Below are positions 49,078-57,569 of a stretch of 64,000 nucleotides of DNA, one piece after another (within the stretch, counting starts at the first letter, position 1; every line of letters starts with the position of its first letter). Made by a program: the position numbers and the translations under genes. The DNA is from Verrucomicrobiaceae bacterium. Lineage in GTDB: Bacteria; Verrucomicrobiota; Verrucomicrobiia; Verrucomicrobiales; Verrucomicrobiaceae. Under the pieces are notes generated by a model, which saw nothing but the letters and a program-made list of their open reading frames with translations, was not told where the DNA came from and ran no database searches. The stretch covers positions 434,001-498,000 of the forward strand of contig JADJPW010000004.1 of NCBI GenBank assembly GCA_016713035.1. The letters are read 5' to 3'.

Positions 49078-49476
49078 TCGGCCCCGCGTCCGCCACAGCA
49101 TCATAGCGAGAGTCAGTGCCGCGCCGCAGGAGTCAGCGATGAGGTCGTGCATCGTCTCCCGCACATCCTGCTGGATGCGTGTGCCACGGAAGACATCCGA
49201 GGCCAGCTCCGCGAATTCCCAAAACACCCCGATGGTCAGCGCCAAGGCGAAGACGAAAAGCACCCGCCCCACACGCGTCAGCGTCCCGATCCAGGGCTGA
49301 AAGGACTCCACCCCATGCCAGCATAGATACGCTGCGGCCAGCCCACCGGAAAAATGCATCCAAAAATCCAAATCACGCCGCCAGGGCGTGCGCAGCACGA
49401 TTTGATGCACCACCAGCACGAGTGCGGGAGCCCACGCGGCGCGGCGAATGAGCTCGAAAAGCGCGGACTTCATCAC
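49072..49476 (-). CDS. Four-helix membrane protein (DUF2238/YjdF-like)
   Basis: The 134-residue protein has hydrophobic segments around WAPALVLVVHQIVL, FWMHFSGGLAAAYLCW, VGRVLFVFALALTIGVFWEF and LIADSCGAALTLAMML. The WEFAE...DTMHDLIAD-like pattern (ETMHDLIADSCGA) resembles DUF2238. The 3' end overlaps the prenyltransferase-like gene by 6 bp. The start overlaps the following exonuclease-like gene by 4 bp, so the two are translationally coupled. Confidence 0.7.
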   Translation of the reverse strand: MMKSALFELIRRAAWAPALVLVVHQIVLRTPWRRDLDFWMHFSGGLAAAYLCWHGVESFQPWIGTLTRVGRVLFVFALALTIGVFWEFAELASDVFRGTRIQQDVRETMHDLIADSCGAALTLAMMLWRTRGRS

Positions 49477-50012
49477 CAGTTCACTTTGACGGATTGCTCG
49501 CGACCATTGCGATCATGGTACTTCACATGGCCGTGCTTCACTCCGTATTCATGGACGCATTTGGTCACCTTCACATCGTAGCAGCAGTATTCGGCGATGA
49601 GGTCCATCTTGCCCTGCTGCCACCAGCGAATGGCATCGAGCCCGTCCGCCGTCTTTCCCATGCCGAGGGATGCTGCGGCCACGGCCTCCAGCTTCAGCCG
49701 GTGGCCGAGGGCTTTTTCGAGGTCGATGAGCAAATCGAGGCTGTTGAGCTGATCGCGGAAATCAAAAAGGCACTGACCCAGCAGCACCTCATAATCGAAA
49801 CCCACATGATTAAAGCCCACCACCAGATCCGCGCGGCGTAGTTGCTCCACGAGATCTGCGGACTCATCCTGCGTGTAAATGCGGTATTCCTCTGCCTGCG
49901 TGCTGTAGGTGCAGGCGACGGAGATGCCCATCTTGTGCTTATTACCCCAGCCACCCACGTCACCAGCGGTCAGGCGTGTTTCCAAGTCAAAATAGACGAT
50001 GTCACCTGCCAT
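49473..50012 (-). CDS. RNase H-like / DEDD 3'-5' exonuclease domain protein
   Basis: The 179-residue stand-alone domain shows DEDD-type motifs in order: ExoI IVYFDLETR (Asp and Glu), ExoII VVGFNHVGFDYEVLLG (N-x3-F-D), and ExoIII YCCYDVKVT (Y-x3-D). Proteins of this short type are annotated as ribonuclease H-like, related to YprB. It may trim nucleic acid ends; the partner is unknown. The start MAGDIVYFDLET is well placed. Confidence 0.78.
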   Translation of the reverse strand: MAGDIVYFDLETRLTAGDVGGWGNKHKMGISVACTYSTQAEEYRIYTQDESADLVEQLRRADLVVGFNHVGFDYEVLLGQCLFDFRDQLNSLDLLIDLEKALGHRLKLEAVAAASLGMGKTADGLDAIRWWQQGKMDLIAEYCCYDVKVTKCVHEYGVKHGHVKYHDRNGREQSVKVNW

Positions 50013-50054
50013 CGGGGCTGCGGAGGGAGAGAGGTGGGAGAATGCGGCACCCGA

Positions 50055-50627
50055 TTAGCCGATGCGGTACACGATGCGTGCTTTGTTCACGTCGTAGGGG
50101 GACATTTCCAGTTTCACCGCGTCACCGATGACTAGACGGATGAATTTCTTCCGCATCTTACCAGAGATGTGGGCGAGCACTTCATGCCCAGTGCGCAGCT
50201 TCACACGGAACATCGTCCCGGCGAGTACGGAGGACACCACGCCTTCGAGTTCGATGGCTTCTTCCTTTTGCTTGATCTCTGGCTCTGGCTCAGGCCGGCG
50301 CTGTGAGCCACCGCCGCCGCCACGGTTCTGACCGCCACCACGATGGGGTGTATTGCCGATACCGCCACTGCGCTGCATCGGGCTACCACCACGGGCACCC
50401 GGTGCACCGATGCCAGGACCAGCCGCTCCGCTACCTGTGCCACCGACGATGCCACGAGGCGGGCCACTGCTACTCACGATGCCGCGTGGGGGGCCACTGC
50501 CACCGACGATACCGCGAGGCGGGCCGCTGCTGCCAACAATGCCGCGGGGAGGGCCGCTGCTACGATGCGGCGGGCCGCTACGGGAGGATTGGTTCGATGG
50601 GCCGCGATTCGGGGGTCGGTTCTGCAT
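50055..50627 (-). CDS. infA: Translation initiation factor IF-1 with long repetitive N-terminal extension
   Basis: The last 70 residues are a clear IF-1 S1/OB domain: EAIELEGVVSSVLAGTMFRV, HEVLAHISGKMRKKFIRLVI and GDAVKLEMSPYDVNKARIVY. The preceding approximately 120 residues are disordered: an opening MQNRPPNRGPSNQSSRSG, four SGPPRGIVG-type repeats encoded by 30-bp tandem units, then Gly/Arg-rich RGG-like segments (HRGGGQNRGGGGGSQRR) and acidic EPEPEIKQ. Typical IF-1 is about 72 residues. ATG 50627 is chosen as the extension looks genuine; a shorter product cannot be excluded. Confidence 0.85.
   Translation of the reverse strand: MQNRPPNRGPSNQSSRSGPPHRSSGPPRGIVGSSGPPRGIVGGSGPPRGIVSSSGPPRGIVGGTGSGAAGPGIGAPGARGGSPMQRSGGIGNTPHRGGGQNRGGGGGSQRRPEPEPEIKQKEEAIELEGVVSSVLAGTMFRVKLRTGHEVLAHISGKMRKKFIRLVIGDAVKLEMSPYDVNKARIVYRIG
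50441..50560. repeat. Four tandem 30-bp repeats within infA
   Basis: Units begin at 50441, 50471, 50501 and 50531. Each encodes a decapeptide like GSSGPPRGIV with Gly/Ser/Thr variation. Synonymous differences between units indicate selection on the peptide. Confidence 0.85.
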
Positions 50628-50786
50628 GGATGGATACTTAAAAGAGACGATGTTCCGGGCAGGATGTACGCGTAGGCGTGGATGACAAGGCGGAAAATCA
50701 CCAAAGCCCAGCCCCAGCAGCAGCCCCTGGAGAGTCAGGATACACGCCCGGACACTTCTTCCTTGCATGGCAGCGAGTTTTCCGGC

Positions 50787-51746
50787 ATGCGGCGCGGCAT
50801 GAACCTGCGCCTGCCCTTTCTGCCTCTGCTTTTGATCCTACCACTCCTCAGCCAGTGCGGTGATGATGCCAAGAATACGGCGCCATCCCCTGCCCCAGCA
50901 GCTCCAGTGGCCACCGCAGCACCTCAGCCAACTCCAGAGGCCCCAAAAACACCCCCAACGGCTGAAGCAGCCGTGAATGTCCACTGGACGCCGGAGAAGA
51001 TGCACATCGAGGTGAAGCACCACAATCCTGCCTACGAGGGCAATGGCGAATTCAACATCCAGGAGGGCAAAGTCATCGCCCTGAGCCTGCGCGGAGCGAA
51101 AATCGACAATGTGAAATTCCTCCAGCACATCGAGCCCCTCGCCCTAGACCTCAGCGAGACGCCCGTGAGCGATCTGCGCCCACTCCAGGGCAAAAAACTC
51201 GTCGAGCTCTACCTCGAAGACACCAAGGCCCAGGATCTCTCCCCACTGCGTGGCATGCCGCTGGAAAAGCTCTACCTCAGCCGCACCCCCGTGCGTGATC
51301 TCAGTGCCCTGGAAGGCATGCCACTCATCGAACTGAACGCCGTCGAGTCCCAGATCGCCGACATCAGCGGCATCGCAAAATGCCCCATCCAGATGCTCTG
51401 GCTCACCGGCTGCCCGGTGGAAAACATCTCTGCACTCAAAACCGTCCCCCTCGTCAGCCTCACCCTGCATCGCACAAAGGTGAAGGATCTCACCCCACTC
51501 AGCGGCACCGCACTCCAGCGCCTACACATCGCCGAGACGCCCGTGACAGATCTGTCGCCGCTGAATGGTATGCAGCTCACCCGCTTGGTCTTCACCCCAC
51601 AAAACATCACCGCCGGCATCGACGTGGCAAAAAGCCTCTCACTCCAGGAGATCGGCACCCGTTTTGACGACCAGGGGAAAGACCTCCAGCCCCCCGCAGC
51701 CTTTTGGCCCGCTTACGACGCGGCTGTGAAGAGCGGTGTAAAATGA
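50787..51746 (+). CDS. Leucine-rich-repeat lipoprotein
   Basis: The product has a lipoprotein signal MNLRLPFLPLLLILPLLSQC with lipobox LSQC, then a Pro/Ala/Thr-rich linker. About eight LRR-like repeats of 22-23 residues follow: LALDLSETPVSDLRPLQGKK, LVELYLEDTKAQDLSPLRGM, LEKLYLSRTPVRDLSALEGM, VSLTLHRTKVKDLTPLSGTA. It should be anchored in a membrane and present a curved protein-binding surface. Starts at 50787 or 50799 both give the signal. Its stop overlaps an alternative start of the next gene (ATGA). Confidence 0.78.
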   Translation: MRRGMNLRLPFLPLLLILPLLSQCGDDAKNTAPSPAPAAPVATAAPQPTPEAPKTPPTAEAAVNVHWTPEKMHIEVKHHNPAYEGNGEFNIQEGKVIALSLRGAKIDNVKFLQHIEPLALDLSETPVSDLRPLQGKKLVELYLEDTKAQDLSPLRGMPLEKLYLSRTPVRDLSALEGMPLIELNAVESQIADISGIAKCPIQMLWLTGCPVENISALKTVPLVSLTLHRTKVKDLTPLSGTALQRLHIAETPVTDLSPLNGMQLTRLVFTPQNITAGIDVAKSLSLQEIGTRFDDQGKDLQPPAAFWPAYDAAVKSGVK

Positions 51747-51802
51747 GCAAAACTTTTCCTTGTCGGCAGCATCACGTTCCTGACAGAATCAGCGCACTCC
51801 CG

Positions 51803-52399
51803 ATGAAAGAATTCGCCTACATCCATGACGAGCGCCAGGGCTCACCCCTCACCACGGTGCCCGCACTCAGCAGCTTCAATGAGGAGCAGCTCGACGAGGT
51901 TTTGAACTCCAGCAGCCTCCTCCAGTGCGAGCCCGGTGACACCATCATCAAAGAGGGCAGCATCGACTCCCGCATCTACGTCCTGCTCAGTGGTGAGCTG
52001 GAGGTCCACGTCGGCGGGAAAAAGGTCGCCGCCATCGCCCGCCCAGGTGAGGTCTTTGGTGAGCTAGCCCTCGTCAATCAGGACCGGCGTCTCGCCTCCG
52101 TCCTCGCCAGCACCAAGGCCGTCTGCCTCGCCGTCGATCAAAAATTCCTCCAGGACATCCATCCGCGTGAGGAAGACCCAGACTTCCACGCCTCACTCTA
52201 CGAATTCGTCGCCCGTCTCGTCGTGCGGAAGCTGGAGGCCACCTCACGCCGCCTCGCCACGGTCGAGAAAGAACTGCGCGAGCTCCGTGAGGCCAACACA
52301 CGCAGCGCGAAGGCGGTGAAAACTGTCAAAGCCGTCAAACTCGCCCGTCCGCCGAAAAAGCGCATCATCGCCAGCCGCAAAGCCGTGCGCAGTCGCTGA
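51803..52399 (+). CDS. Cyclic-nucleotide-binding (CNMP) domain protein
   Basis: The 198-residue protein has a cNMP-binding jelly roll: VPALSSFNEEQLDEVLNSSS, PGDTIIKEGSIDSRIYVLLS, GELEVHVGGKKVAAIARPGE and VFGELALVNQDRRLASVLAS, with the phosphate-binding cassette GEVFGELALVNQDRRLAS. The C-terminus is a coiled coil and a very basic tail (VKLARPPKKRIIASRKAVRS). No helix-turn-helix is present, so it is not a CRP-type activator. I started at MKEFAYIHDE because the 33 upstream residues look non-coding; 51743 is possible. The 3' end overlaps mtnA by 35 bp. Confidence 0.78.
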   Translation: MKEFAYIHDERQGSPLTTVPALSSFNEEQLDEVLNSSSLLQCEPGDTIIKEGSIDSRIYVLLSGELEVHVGGKKVAAIARPGEVFGELALVNQDRRLASVLASTKAVCLAVDQKFLQDIHPREEDPDFHASLYEFVARLVVRKLEATSRRLATVEKELRELREANTRSAKAVKTVKAVKLARPPKKRIIASRKAVRSR

Positions 52400-53459
52400 G
52401 AGCTGCTGCGCTCGCCTCAAAGACACCCTTCTCCGTGATCAGCGCCGTCACCAGCCGTGCCGGAGTCACATCAAAGGCATGATTCGCCACCGCGCTGCCT
52501 GCCGGAGTCACGCGGATGCTCTGGAGCTGCCCGCTCGCATCCGGCCCCTCCATCCACGCCACCTCATCGCCACTGCGCTGCTCGATCGGGATACCCTTCA
52601 CACCATCCTCCATCTCCCAATCGAAAGTCGAGGACGGCAGCGCCACATAAAACGGCACCCCATTGTCCCGCGCCGCCAGCGCCTTCAGATACGTGCCGAT
52701 TTTATTCGCCACATCGCCGCAGCGCGTCACGCGGTCTGCCCCCGTGATCACCACATCCACCATGCCATGCTGCATGAGATGCCCACCCGCATTATCCGGG
52801 ATGACCGTGTGCGGCACCCCGTGCTGCGCCAGCTCCCAGGCCGTGAGCTTGGCACCTTGATTGCGCGGACGCGTCTCATCCACCCACACATGCACCTTCA
52901 GGCCTGCATCATGCGCTGCATAGATCGGAGCCGTCGCACTCCCGTAGTCCACAAAGGCCAACCATCCTGCGTTGCAATGCGTCAGCACATTCACCACGCC
53001 ATCCGGCTTGCCCGCCGCGATCCGGCGCAGGATTTCCAGCCCATGCACCCCGATCTGCGCACACGCCGCCGCATCCTCATCCGCGATCATCTCCGCCTCA
53101 CGCCGCGCCGCAGCCTTCCACTCAGTCTGCGGCAAATTCTTCAGCACCCGCAGCACTCGCTGCACCGCCCAGGCTAGATTCACCGCCGTAGGCCGCGTGG
53201 AAATCATCATCTGTGCCATCTCGGCCAACTGCGCCTCACTCCGCGCCTCCATAGCGGCCAAAGCCATGCCATAACCCGCCGTCGCCCCGATGCAGCCCGC
53301 ACCGCGCACCGCCATGTCACGGATCGCCTCCGCCACCGCCGCAGCGCTCGTCAGATCCGCCGTCTCAAATGCCCACGGCAGCCGCCGCTGCTCAATGATC
53401 CGTACCACGCCATCCTGTGGCATCCAGACAGTGCGATAAGGTTGTTGATTTACGTTCAT
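52365..53459 (-). CDS. mtnA: S-methyl-5-thioribose-1-phosphate isomerase
   Basis: The 364-residue enzyme of the methionine salvage pathway converts 5-methylthioribose-1-phosphate to methylthioribulose-1-phosphate. Signatures are AIRDMAVRGAGCIGATAGYG, TRPTAVNLAWAV, VLTHCNAGWLAFVDYGSATA (catalytic Cys), WVDETRPRNQGAKLTAWELA and VITGADRVTRCGDVANKIGT (catalytic Asp). Length is normal. It overlaps by 4 bp with the U32 gene upstream, so they likely form an operon. No other mtn genes are in the window. Confidence 0.95.
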   Translation of the reverse strand: MNVNQQPYRTVWMPQDGVVRIIEQRRLPWAFETADLTSAAAVAEAIRDMAVRGAGCIGATAGYGMALAAMEARSEAQLAEMAQMMISTRPTAVNLAWAVQRVLRVLKNLPQTEWKAAARREAEMIADEDAAACAQIGVHGLEILRRIAAGKPDGVVNVLTHCNAGWLAFVDYGSATAPIYAAHDAGLKVHVWVDETRPRNQGAKLTAWELAQHGVPHTVIPDNAGGHLMQHGMVDVVITGADRVTRCGDVANKIGTYLKALAARDNGVPFYVALPSSTFDWEMEDGVKGIPIEQRSGDEVAWMEGPDASGQLQSIRVTPAGSAVANHAFDVTPARLVTALITEKGVFEASAAALSDCARLCGWR

Positions 53460-55903
53460 ACGAGTTCTGCCATGGTCCCGCGAGTAACACCTAGCTGGCT
53501 TTGCGCTTTCAGGTCACGCCAGATCGCCTCCGCATCGCGCTTGCCGGCGAGGAGCTCTTGGTAGGTCTTCAAAACGCGTGCAGACTCCGCGCCGTCCTCC
53601 TCCAGCAGCTCCACGCGGAAGGCACCCAGTCCTGCCTGACGCAGCGCGGTGAAGTACTGCGCTCCTGTTTGCGCCACAGCATTGAAAAGCGTGTTCCGGC
53701 AGCCCACATCGGCCTTCAGCGGATGCTCCATGCCCACGCGATCACGCAGATGCACGCGGTGCCGGTCACAGGGACGCCCACAGTTGGTAAAATTCGTCCC
53801 CTCACTCAAAAACGCCGCAAAGGCGCAGTGCTCCATGTGAAACATCGGCATGTGCTGATGCAGTGTGAGCTCGAACCACGCCGGTGGTGCTCCACCCAGC
53901 AGGTCGAGCACTTGCTCGATATTCAGATCGTAACTGATCGTCAGCCGCTCCAGGCCCGTCTTCTTCAAGATTTCTGCCGTGAGCGGATTGGCTACGTTCA
54001 GCGAAAAATCGCCCGTGATCGGCAAACCGGCCTCTTTGAAGTGTGAAATGGCTCCCAGATTCCGAATCAGCACGCCATGCGACTTCGCACGTTCGATCAG
54101 CTTAAAAAAGCCCGCTTCGCCGGATTTTTGGATGCGCGGCGTCGCCAGCCAAATTTCCGATTTGGAGCCCGAATCACGGATTTCCGCCACCACGTCGCCA
54201 TAGCGCCGAATATCCTCAAAATCGAGGTACAGCCGGGAAATGCCGCATTCGAGTGCCGCGCTGATTTGCTCCTTCGTGCGGCAAAGAACGAACAATTCCT
54301 GTTTGGGGGCTCCAGGTGCCTCTTGGGGGGCTTTTGCAGCGGCCAGCATGCCTTCCAGCGTGCTCGTAGCCCGCTTTGGCGCAGGTAGCTGCGCAGGCTG
54401 CATGTCGCATGCGGCGACCAAATCTCTCCGCATCCGATTGAGTTCACTCACGGGCACCATCACCTCGCCCTCGACCTGGAAATCGACTTGGCCGAGCTCA
54501 TAGGCCGTGCCGCCGAGGCGGCTGAACTGATCAATGAAGGCCGCAGGCGTGAGTGGCCGTTTCAGCGCGGCTTGCAGCGGCATGGAGGAGCTGACCAGTG
54601 CCGCGCCGCAACTGACGCGTAGCGGTTCACCCGCCATGCCGGTGACCATGAGATCGAGCCGGTGCAGCTTTCGCTGTGGGATGTCTTTTTCAAACGACTG
54701 ACGCAGGGCGCGGTTCAGCGCTGGATCACTCGTTTTAAAGACCCGCGTGCCGGTGGGGATGTCCTGCATGCGCAAGTGCCCGTGGCGGAAGCTCATGCGA
54801 GTGCCGCGTAGCTCATAAATGCTGCCCCCTTGCTCCGCGTTCGTGTCATCCAGGTTTTCAAAGACCACGCCATCACCGGGCTTCATGTCCAGCCGCAGCT
54901 CATTCAGTTCCAGCGTATCCGCACCGAGGATGCGAGTGACGGCGCCGACGTAGGGGCCGCGTTTTTTGCCATAATAAGCACCCACGAGCTGCTGGTGATC
55001 CACACCATGCATCCAGCCAGTGAAGAGGCCGCGTGAAAAGGTCATCTCCAGTGCATAGCGGTCATCCTCCGTCGCAGGAGCTGGCTTCCCCGCCAGCGCA
55101 CGATCCATCGCCGCACGATAGACCTGCGTGACCGCCGCCACGTATTCCGGCGTCTTCAGCCGACCTTCGATTTTAAAGCTGCGGATGCCTAGCTCGATGA
55201 GGCGCGGGATTTCATCCACCGCTGCGAGATCCTGTGGGGAGAGAAGGTAGCGCTTGTCCCCGAGATCACGCGCCACGCCATCGACGAGCATTTCATACGG
55301 CATGCGGCAGGCCTGGGCACACTCGCCACGGTTCGCGCTGCGCCTTCCTAGCGACTCACTCGTCAGGCACTGGCCGGAATACGCCACACACAGCGCACCA
55401 TGCACAAAGACCTCCAGCGGCACGGGCGAGTCCTTGAAGCGCTCCAGCTCCCGCAGTGACAGCTCACGTGCCAGCACGGCCTGATCAATGTCGAGCTGCT
55501 GGGCGAACTCTAGCCCCTCCGGCGATGTGATGGTCATCTGCGTGCTCGCATGCAGTCGCAGACCCGGCGTGAGAGCCTTCACCATGCGTGCGAGGCCCAG
55601 ATCCTGCACGATCACGGCATCCACGCCGGAGCTTTCCAGCAGGCGCAATTGCGCCGCGGCATCTGGCAGCTCGGCGGTGAAAATGAGCGTATTGAAGGCC
55701 ACGTAGCCCTTCACCCCATGCTCGTGGAGAAACTTCATCAGCTCTGGCAAATCCTCCGCGGTGAAGTTATCCGCCCGCAGCCGTGCATTGAATCGCGGCA
55801 TGCCGAAGTAGATCGCGTCCGCGCCATTGGCCACAGCGGCACGCGCACACTCCCAGTTGCCAGCAGGAGAGAGGAGTTCGGGTTTGGAAGCAGGAGAAGG
55901 CAT
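53456..55903 (-). CDS. Peptidase U32 family protein (RlhA-like, two-module)
   Basis: The 815-residue protein's N-terminal module has the family opening KPELLSPAGNWECARAAVAN, NGADAIYFGM and the U32 signature EVFVHGALCVAYSGQCLTSE followed by NRGECAQACRMPYE, whose cysteines coordinate an iron-sulfur cluster in relatives. A second partial module follows (FVLCRTKEQISAALECGISR, CAFAAFLSEGTNFTNCGRPC). The size resembles RlhA (YdcP), which hydroxylates 23S rRNA C2501. Prephenate-dependent activity is inferred by family. It is coupled to mtnA. Confidence 0.9.
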   Translation of the reverse strand: MPSPASKPELLSPAGNWECARAAVANGADAIYFGMPRFNARLRADNFTAEDLPELMKFLHEHGVKGYVAFNTLIFTAELPDAAAQLRLLESSGVDAVIVQDLGLARMVKALTPGLRLHASTQMTITSPEGLEFAQQLDIDQAVLARELSLRELERFKDSPVPLEVFVHGALCVAYSGQCLTSESLGRRSANRGECAQACRMPYEMLVDGVARDLGDKRYLLSPQDLAAVDEIPRLIELGIRSFKIEGRLKTPEYVAAVTQVYRAAMDRALAGKPAPATEDDRYALEMTFSRGLFTGWMHGVDHQQLVGAYYGKKRGPYVGAVTRILGADTLELNELRLDMKPGDGVVFENLDDTNAEQGGSIYELRGTRMSFRHGHLRMQDIPTGTRVFKTSDPALNRALRQSFEKDIPQRKLHRLDLMVTGMAGEPLRVSCGAALVSSSMPLQAALKRPLTPAAFIDQFSRLGGTAYELGQVDFQVEGEVMVPVSELNRMRRDLVAACDMQPAQLPAPKRATSTLEGMLAAAKAPQEAPGAPKQELFVLCRTKEQISAALECGISRLYLDFEDIRRYGDVVAEIRDSGSKSEIWLATPRIQKSGEAGFFKLIERAKSHGVLIRNLGAISHFKEAGLPITGDFSLNVANPLTAEILKKTGLERLTISYDLNIEQVLDLLGGAPPAWFELTLHQHMPMFHMEHCAFAAFLSEGTNFTNCGRPCDRHRVHLRDRVGMEHPLKADVGCRNTLFNAVAQTGAQYFTALRQAGLGAFRVELLEEDGAESARVLKTYQELLAGKRDAEAIWRDLKAQSQLGVTRGTMAELV

Positions 55904-55952
55904 GAAAAGACACCGTCATTCGTGCTGCATGCTCCATTCGTCATTCAGAAAA

Positions 55953-56795
55953 TCATCCTTTCCCATCCTGCATCGCCGCCTGAGCGATAGCTCCGAACTC
56001 CCGCAGGCTCCAAGCCGACTTGGTCAGCCCCCAGGCCGTATCTGAACGGCTGGAGACATCGAGCTCCGCCGTGATGAAGTCCTCCGCATGGCGGCGGCTC
56101 TGGACAATGATTTCTCCACTCGGGTCCATGACGTAGCTATCGCCGTAACCGACGCCTTCGCTTTTGATGATGCCGCTTTTGGCCGGATCGAGCACCACAT
56201 TGTTCGCACGGACGAAATAGACGCTGTTTTCGACGGCGCGGGCGGCGTGATCTGCACGGACTTTCATGAAATGCCGGATCAGGCCCGTGGCGGAGATGTA
56301 ATTGAAGTGTGGGGCGATGATGGCACGGGCTCCTTTGAGCGCGAGGATGCGTGCAGGCTCGATGTAGCCGCCATCTGCGCAGATGAGCACGCCGAACTTC
56401 AAACCCGCGATCTCGAACACCGGAAACTCACGTCCCTGGCGGTGAAATCGCTGATAGGCCGCACATTTGCTGTACTGGCCGAGCAACTGGCCGTGATGGG
56501 CGACCAGCGCCGTGTTGTAGAGATCTGCACCACGCGATTCATTGAATCCGACGATGGCCGCTGCGGCATAGCGAGCGGTGATTTCCAAGACGCGGCGGAT
56601 GGGTGGTGAATCGACGGCAAAGGCACCCTTGCGGGCCAATTCCTCCGTATCAGGATACCCGGTGAGAAAACACTCGGGGAAGGAAACGAGTGCCGCACCG
56701 GCCTCATCGGCCTTTTTGAGGCCTTCTTCGAAGCGGCCGAGGTTGTGCTCGAAGTCACCCACCCACGACTCATACTGACAATGCGCGATTTTCAT
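55953..56795 (-). CDS. Carbon-nitrogen hydrolase (nitrilase superfamily)
   Basis: The 280-residue protein MKIAHCQYESWVGDFEHNLG has the Glu of the triad in ALVSFPECFLTGYPD, Lys in GQYSKCAAYQ and Cys in KFGVLICADGGYIEPARILA. The Cys context differs slightly from the usual LICYDxxFPE. ARAIIAPHFNY and VYFVRANNVVLDP follow. It likely hydrolyses an amide or carbamoyl substrate; no specificity is predicted. I started at MKIAHCQ (56795); the upstream 52 residues show no family similarity. It is divergent from a TPR protein gene. Confidence 0.88.
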   Translation of the reverse strand: MKIAHCQYESWVGDFEHNLGRFEEGLKKADEAGAALVSFPECFLTGYPDTEELARKGAFAVDSPPIRRVLEITARYAAAAIVGFNESRGADLYNTALVAHHGQLLGQYSKCAAYQRFHRQGREFPVFEIAGLKFGVLICADGGYIEPARILALKGARAIIAPHFNYISATGLIRHFMKVRADHAARAVENSVYFVRANNVVLDPAKSGIIKSEGVGYGDSYVMDPSGEIIVQSRRHAEDFITAELDVSSRSDTAWGLTKSAWSLREFGAIAQAAMQDGKG

Positions 56796-56901
56796 GACGA
56801 GGATGCCAAACGTGACAGCGAGCACGGATTTGCCAAACTTCGCGCTTGGCGTGTGAAGGGCGGTTTGATAGCCTGGAGCAGCTTTTTCACCTCTCCCGCT
56901 C

Positions 56902-57555
56902 ATGAACAACCAGCTCTTGATCCGAATTTGCATCGTCGTGCTCGTCCTCATCGGAGGCTACCTCGCCTATCAGAAAGTCATGGCGGCCAGTGATGGGATG
57001 AAGCTGGTCTATTTCATCGCACTGGGTGGCGTGGGTGGTGTGCTGGCGGTGAAATACCTGCTGCCGTGGATCGGGGATGCGATGGGGCAGGCCGTTTTCT
57101 CCAGTGGGGAGGAGACAGAGCAGGATGACATGATGAAGGCGGCCGCCAGCATTTCGCAGGGCAACTATGAAGCCGCGATCGGCTTCTACAAAAAGATGAT
57201 GGAGGAGAAGCCAGAGGACCCCTTCCCTGTCGCAGAAATTGCCAAGGTGTATGCGGAGCGGCTGCATGAGCCGCAGATGGCACTCAATGAGCTCAGGCAG
57301 CATCTCCAGAGCCGCGAGTGGCCGGTGGATGATGCGGCTTTCATCATGTTCCGCATCGCGGAGGTGAATATGACGCATCTGCATGATTACGCTGAGGCGC
57401 GTGAAATTCTGGAGCAAGTGATCGGCAACTTCCCCGGCACACGGCATAGCGCGAACGCCTACCACAAGATCAGCGAAATCGAGCAGCTCGAGTTCAAGCA
57501 CATCCAGGAGCAGAAAAACAAGGCGGCTCTAGCTAGCGCCGCATCGCAGAGCTGA
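56902..57555 (+). CDS. Membrane-anchored TPR-type protein
   Basis: The 217-residue protein has two N-terminal hydrophobic segments (LIRICIVVLVLIGGYLAY; LVYFIALGGVGGVLAVKYLL). Helical repeats of TPR type follow: DDMMKAAASISQGNYEAAIG, FYKKMMEEKPEDPFPVAEIA, EAREILEQVIGNFPGTRHSA. Lys/Ala-rich coiled C-terminus. It likely scaffolds a cell-envelope complex. It precedes comEC by 14 nt in the same direction. Confidence 0.75.
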   Translation: MNNQLLIRICIVVLVLIGGYLAYQKVMAASDGMKLVYFIALGGVGGVLAVKYLLPWIGDAMGQAVFSSGEETEQDDMMKAAASISQGNYEAAIGFYKKMMEEKPEDPFPVAEIAKVYAERLHEPQMALNELRQHLQSREWPVDDAAFIMFRIAEVNMTHLHDYAEAREILEQVIGNFPGTRHSANAYHKISEIEQLEFKHIQEQKNKAALASAASQS

Positions 57556-57569
57556 GCAAAACCCTCACT

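Noticed and set aside
50441..50560. CRISPR-like repeat array
   Set aside because: The units are contiguous 30-bp tandem repeats without spacers and encode a conserved decapeptide within infA.
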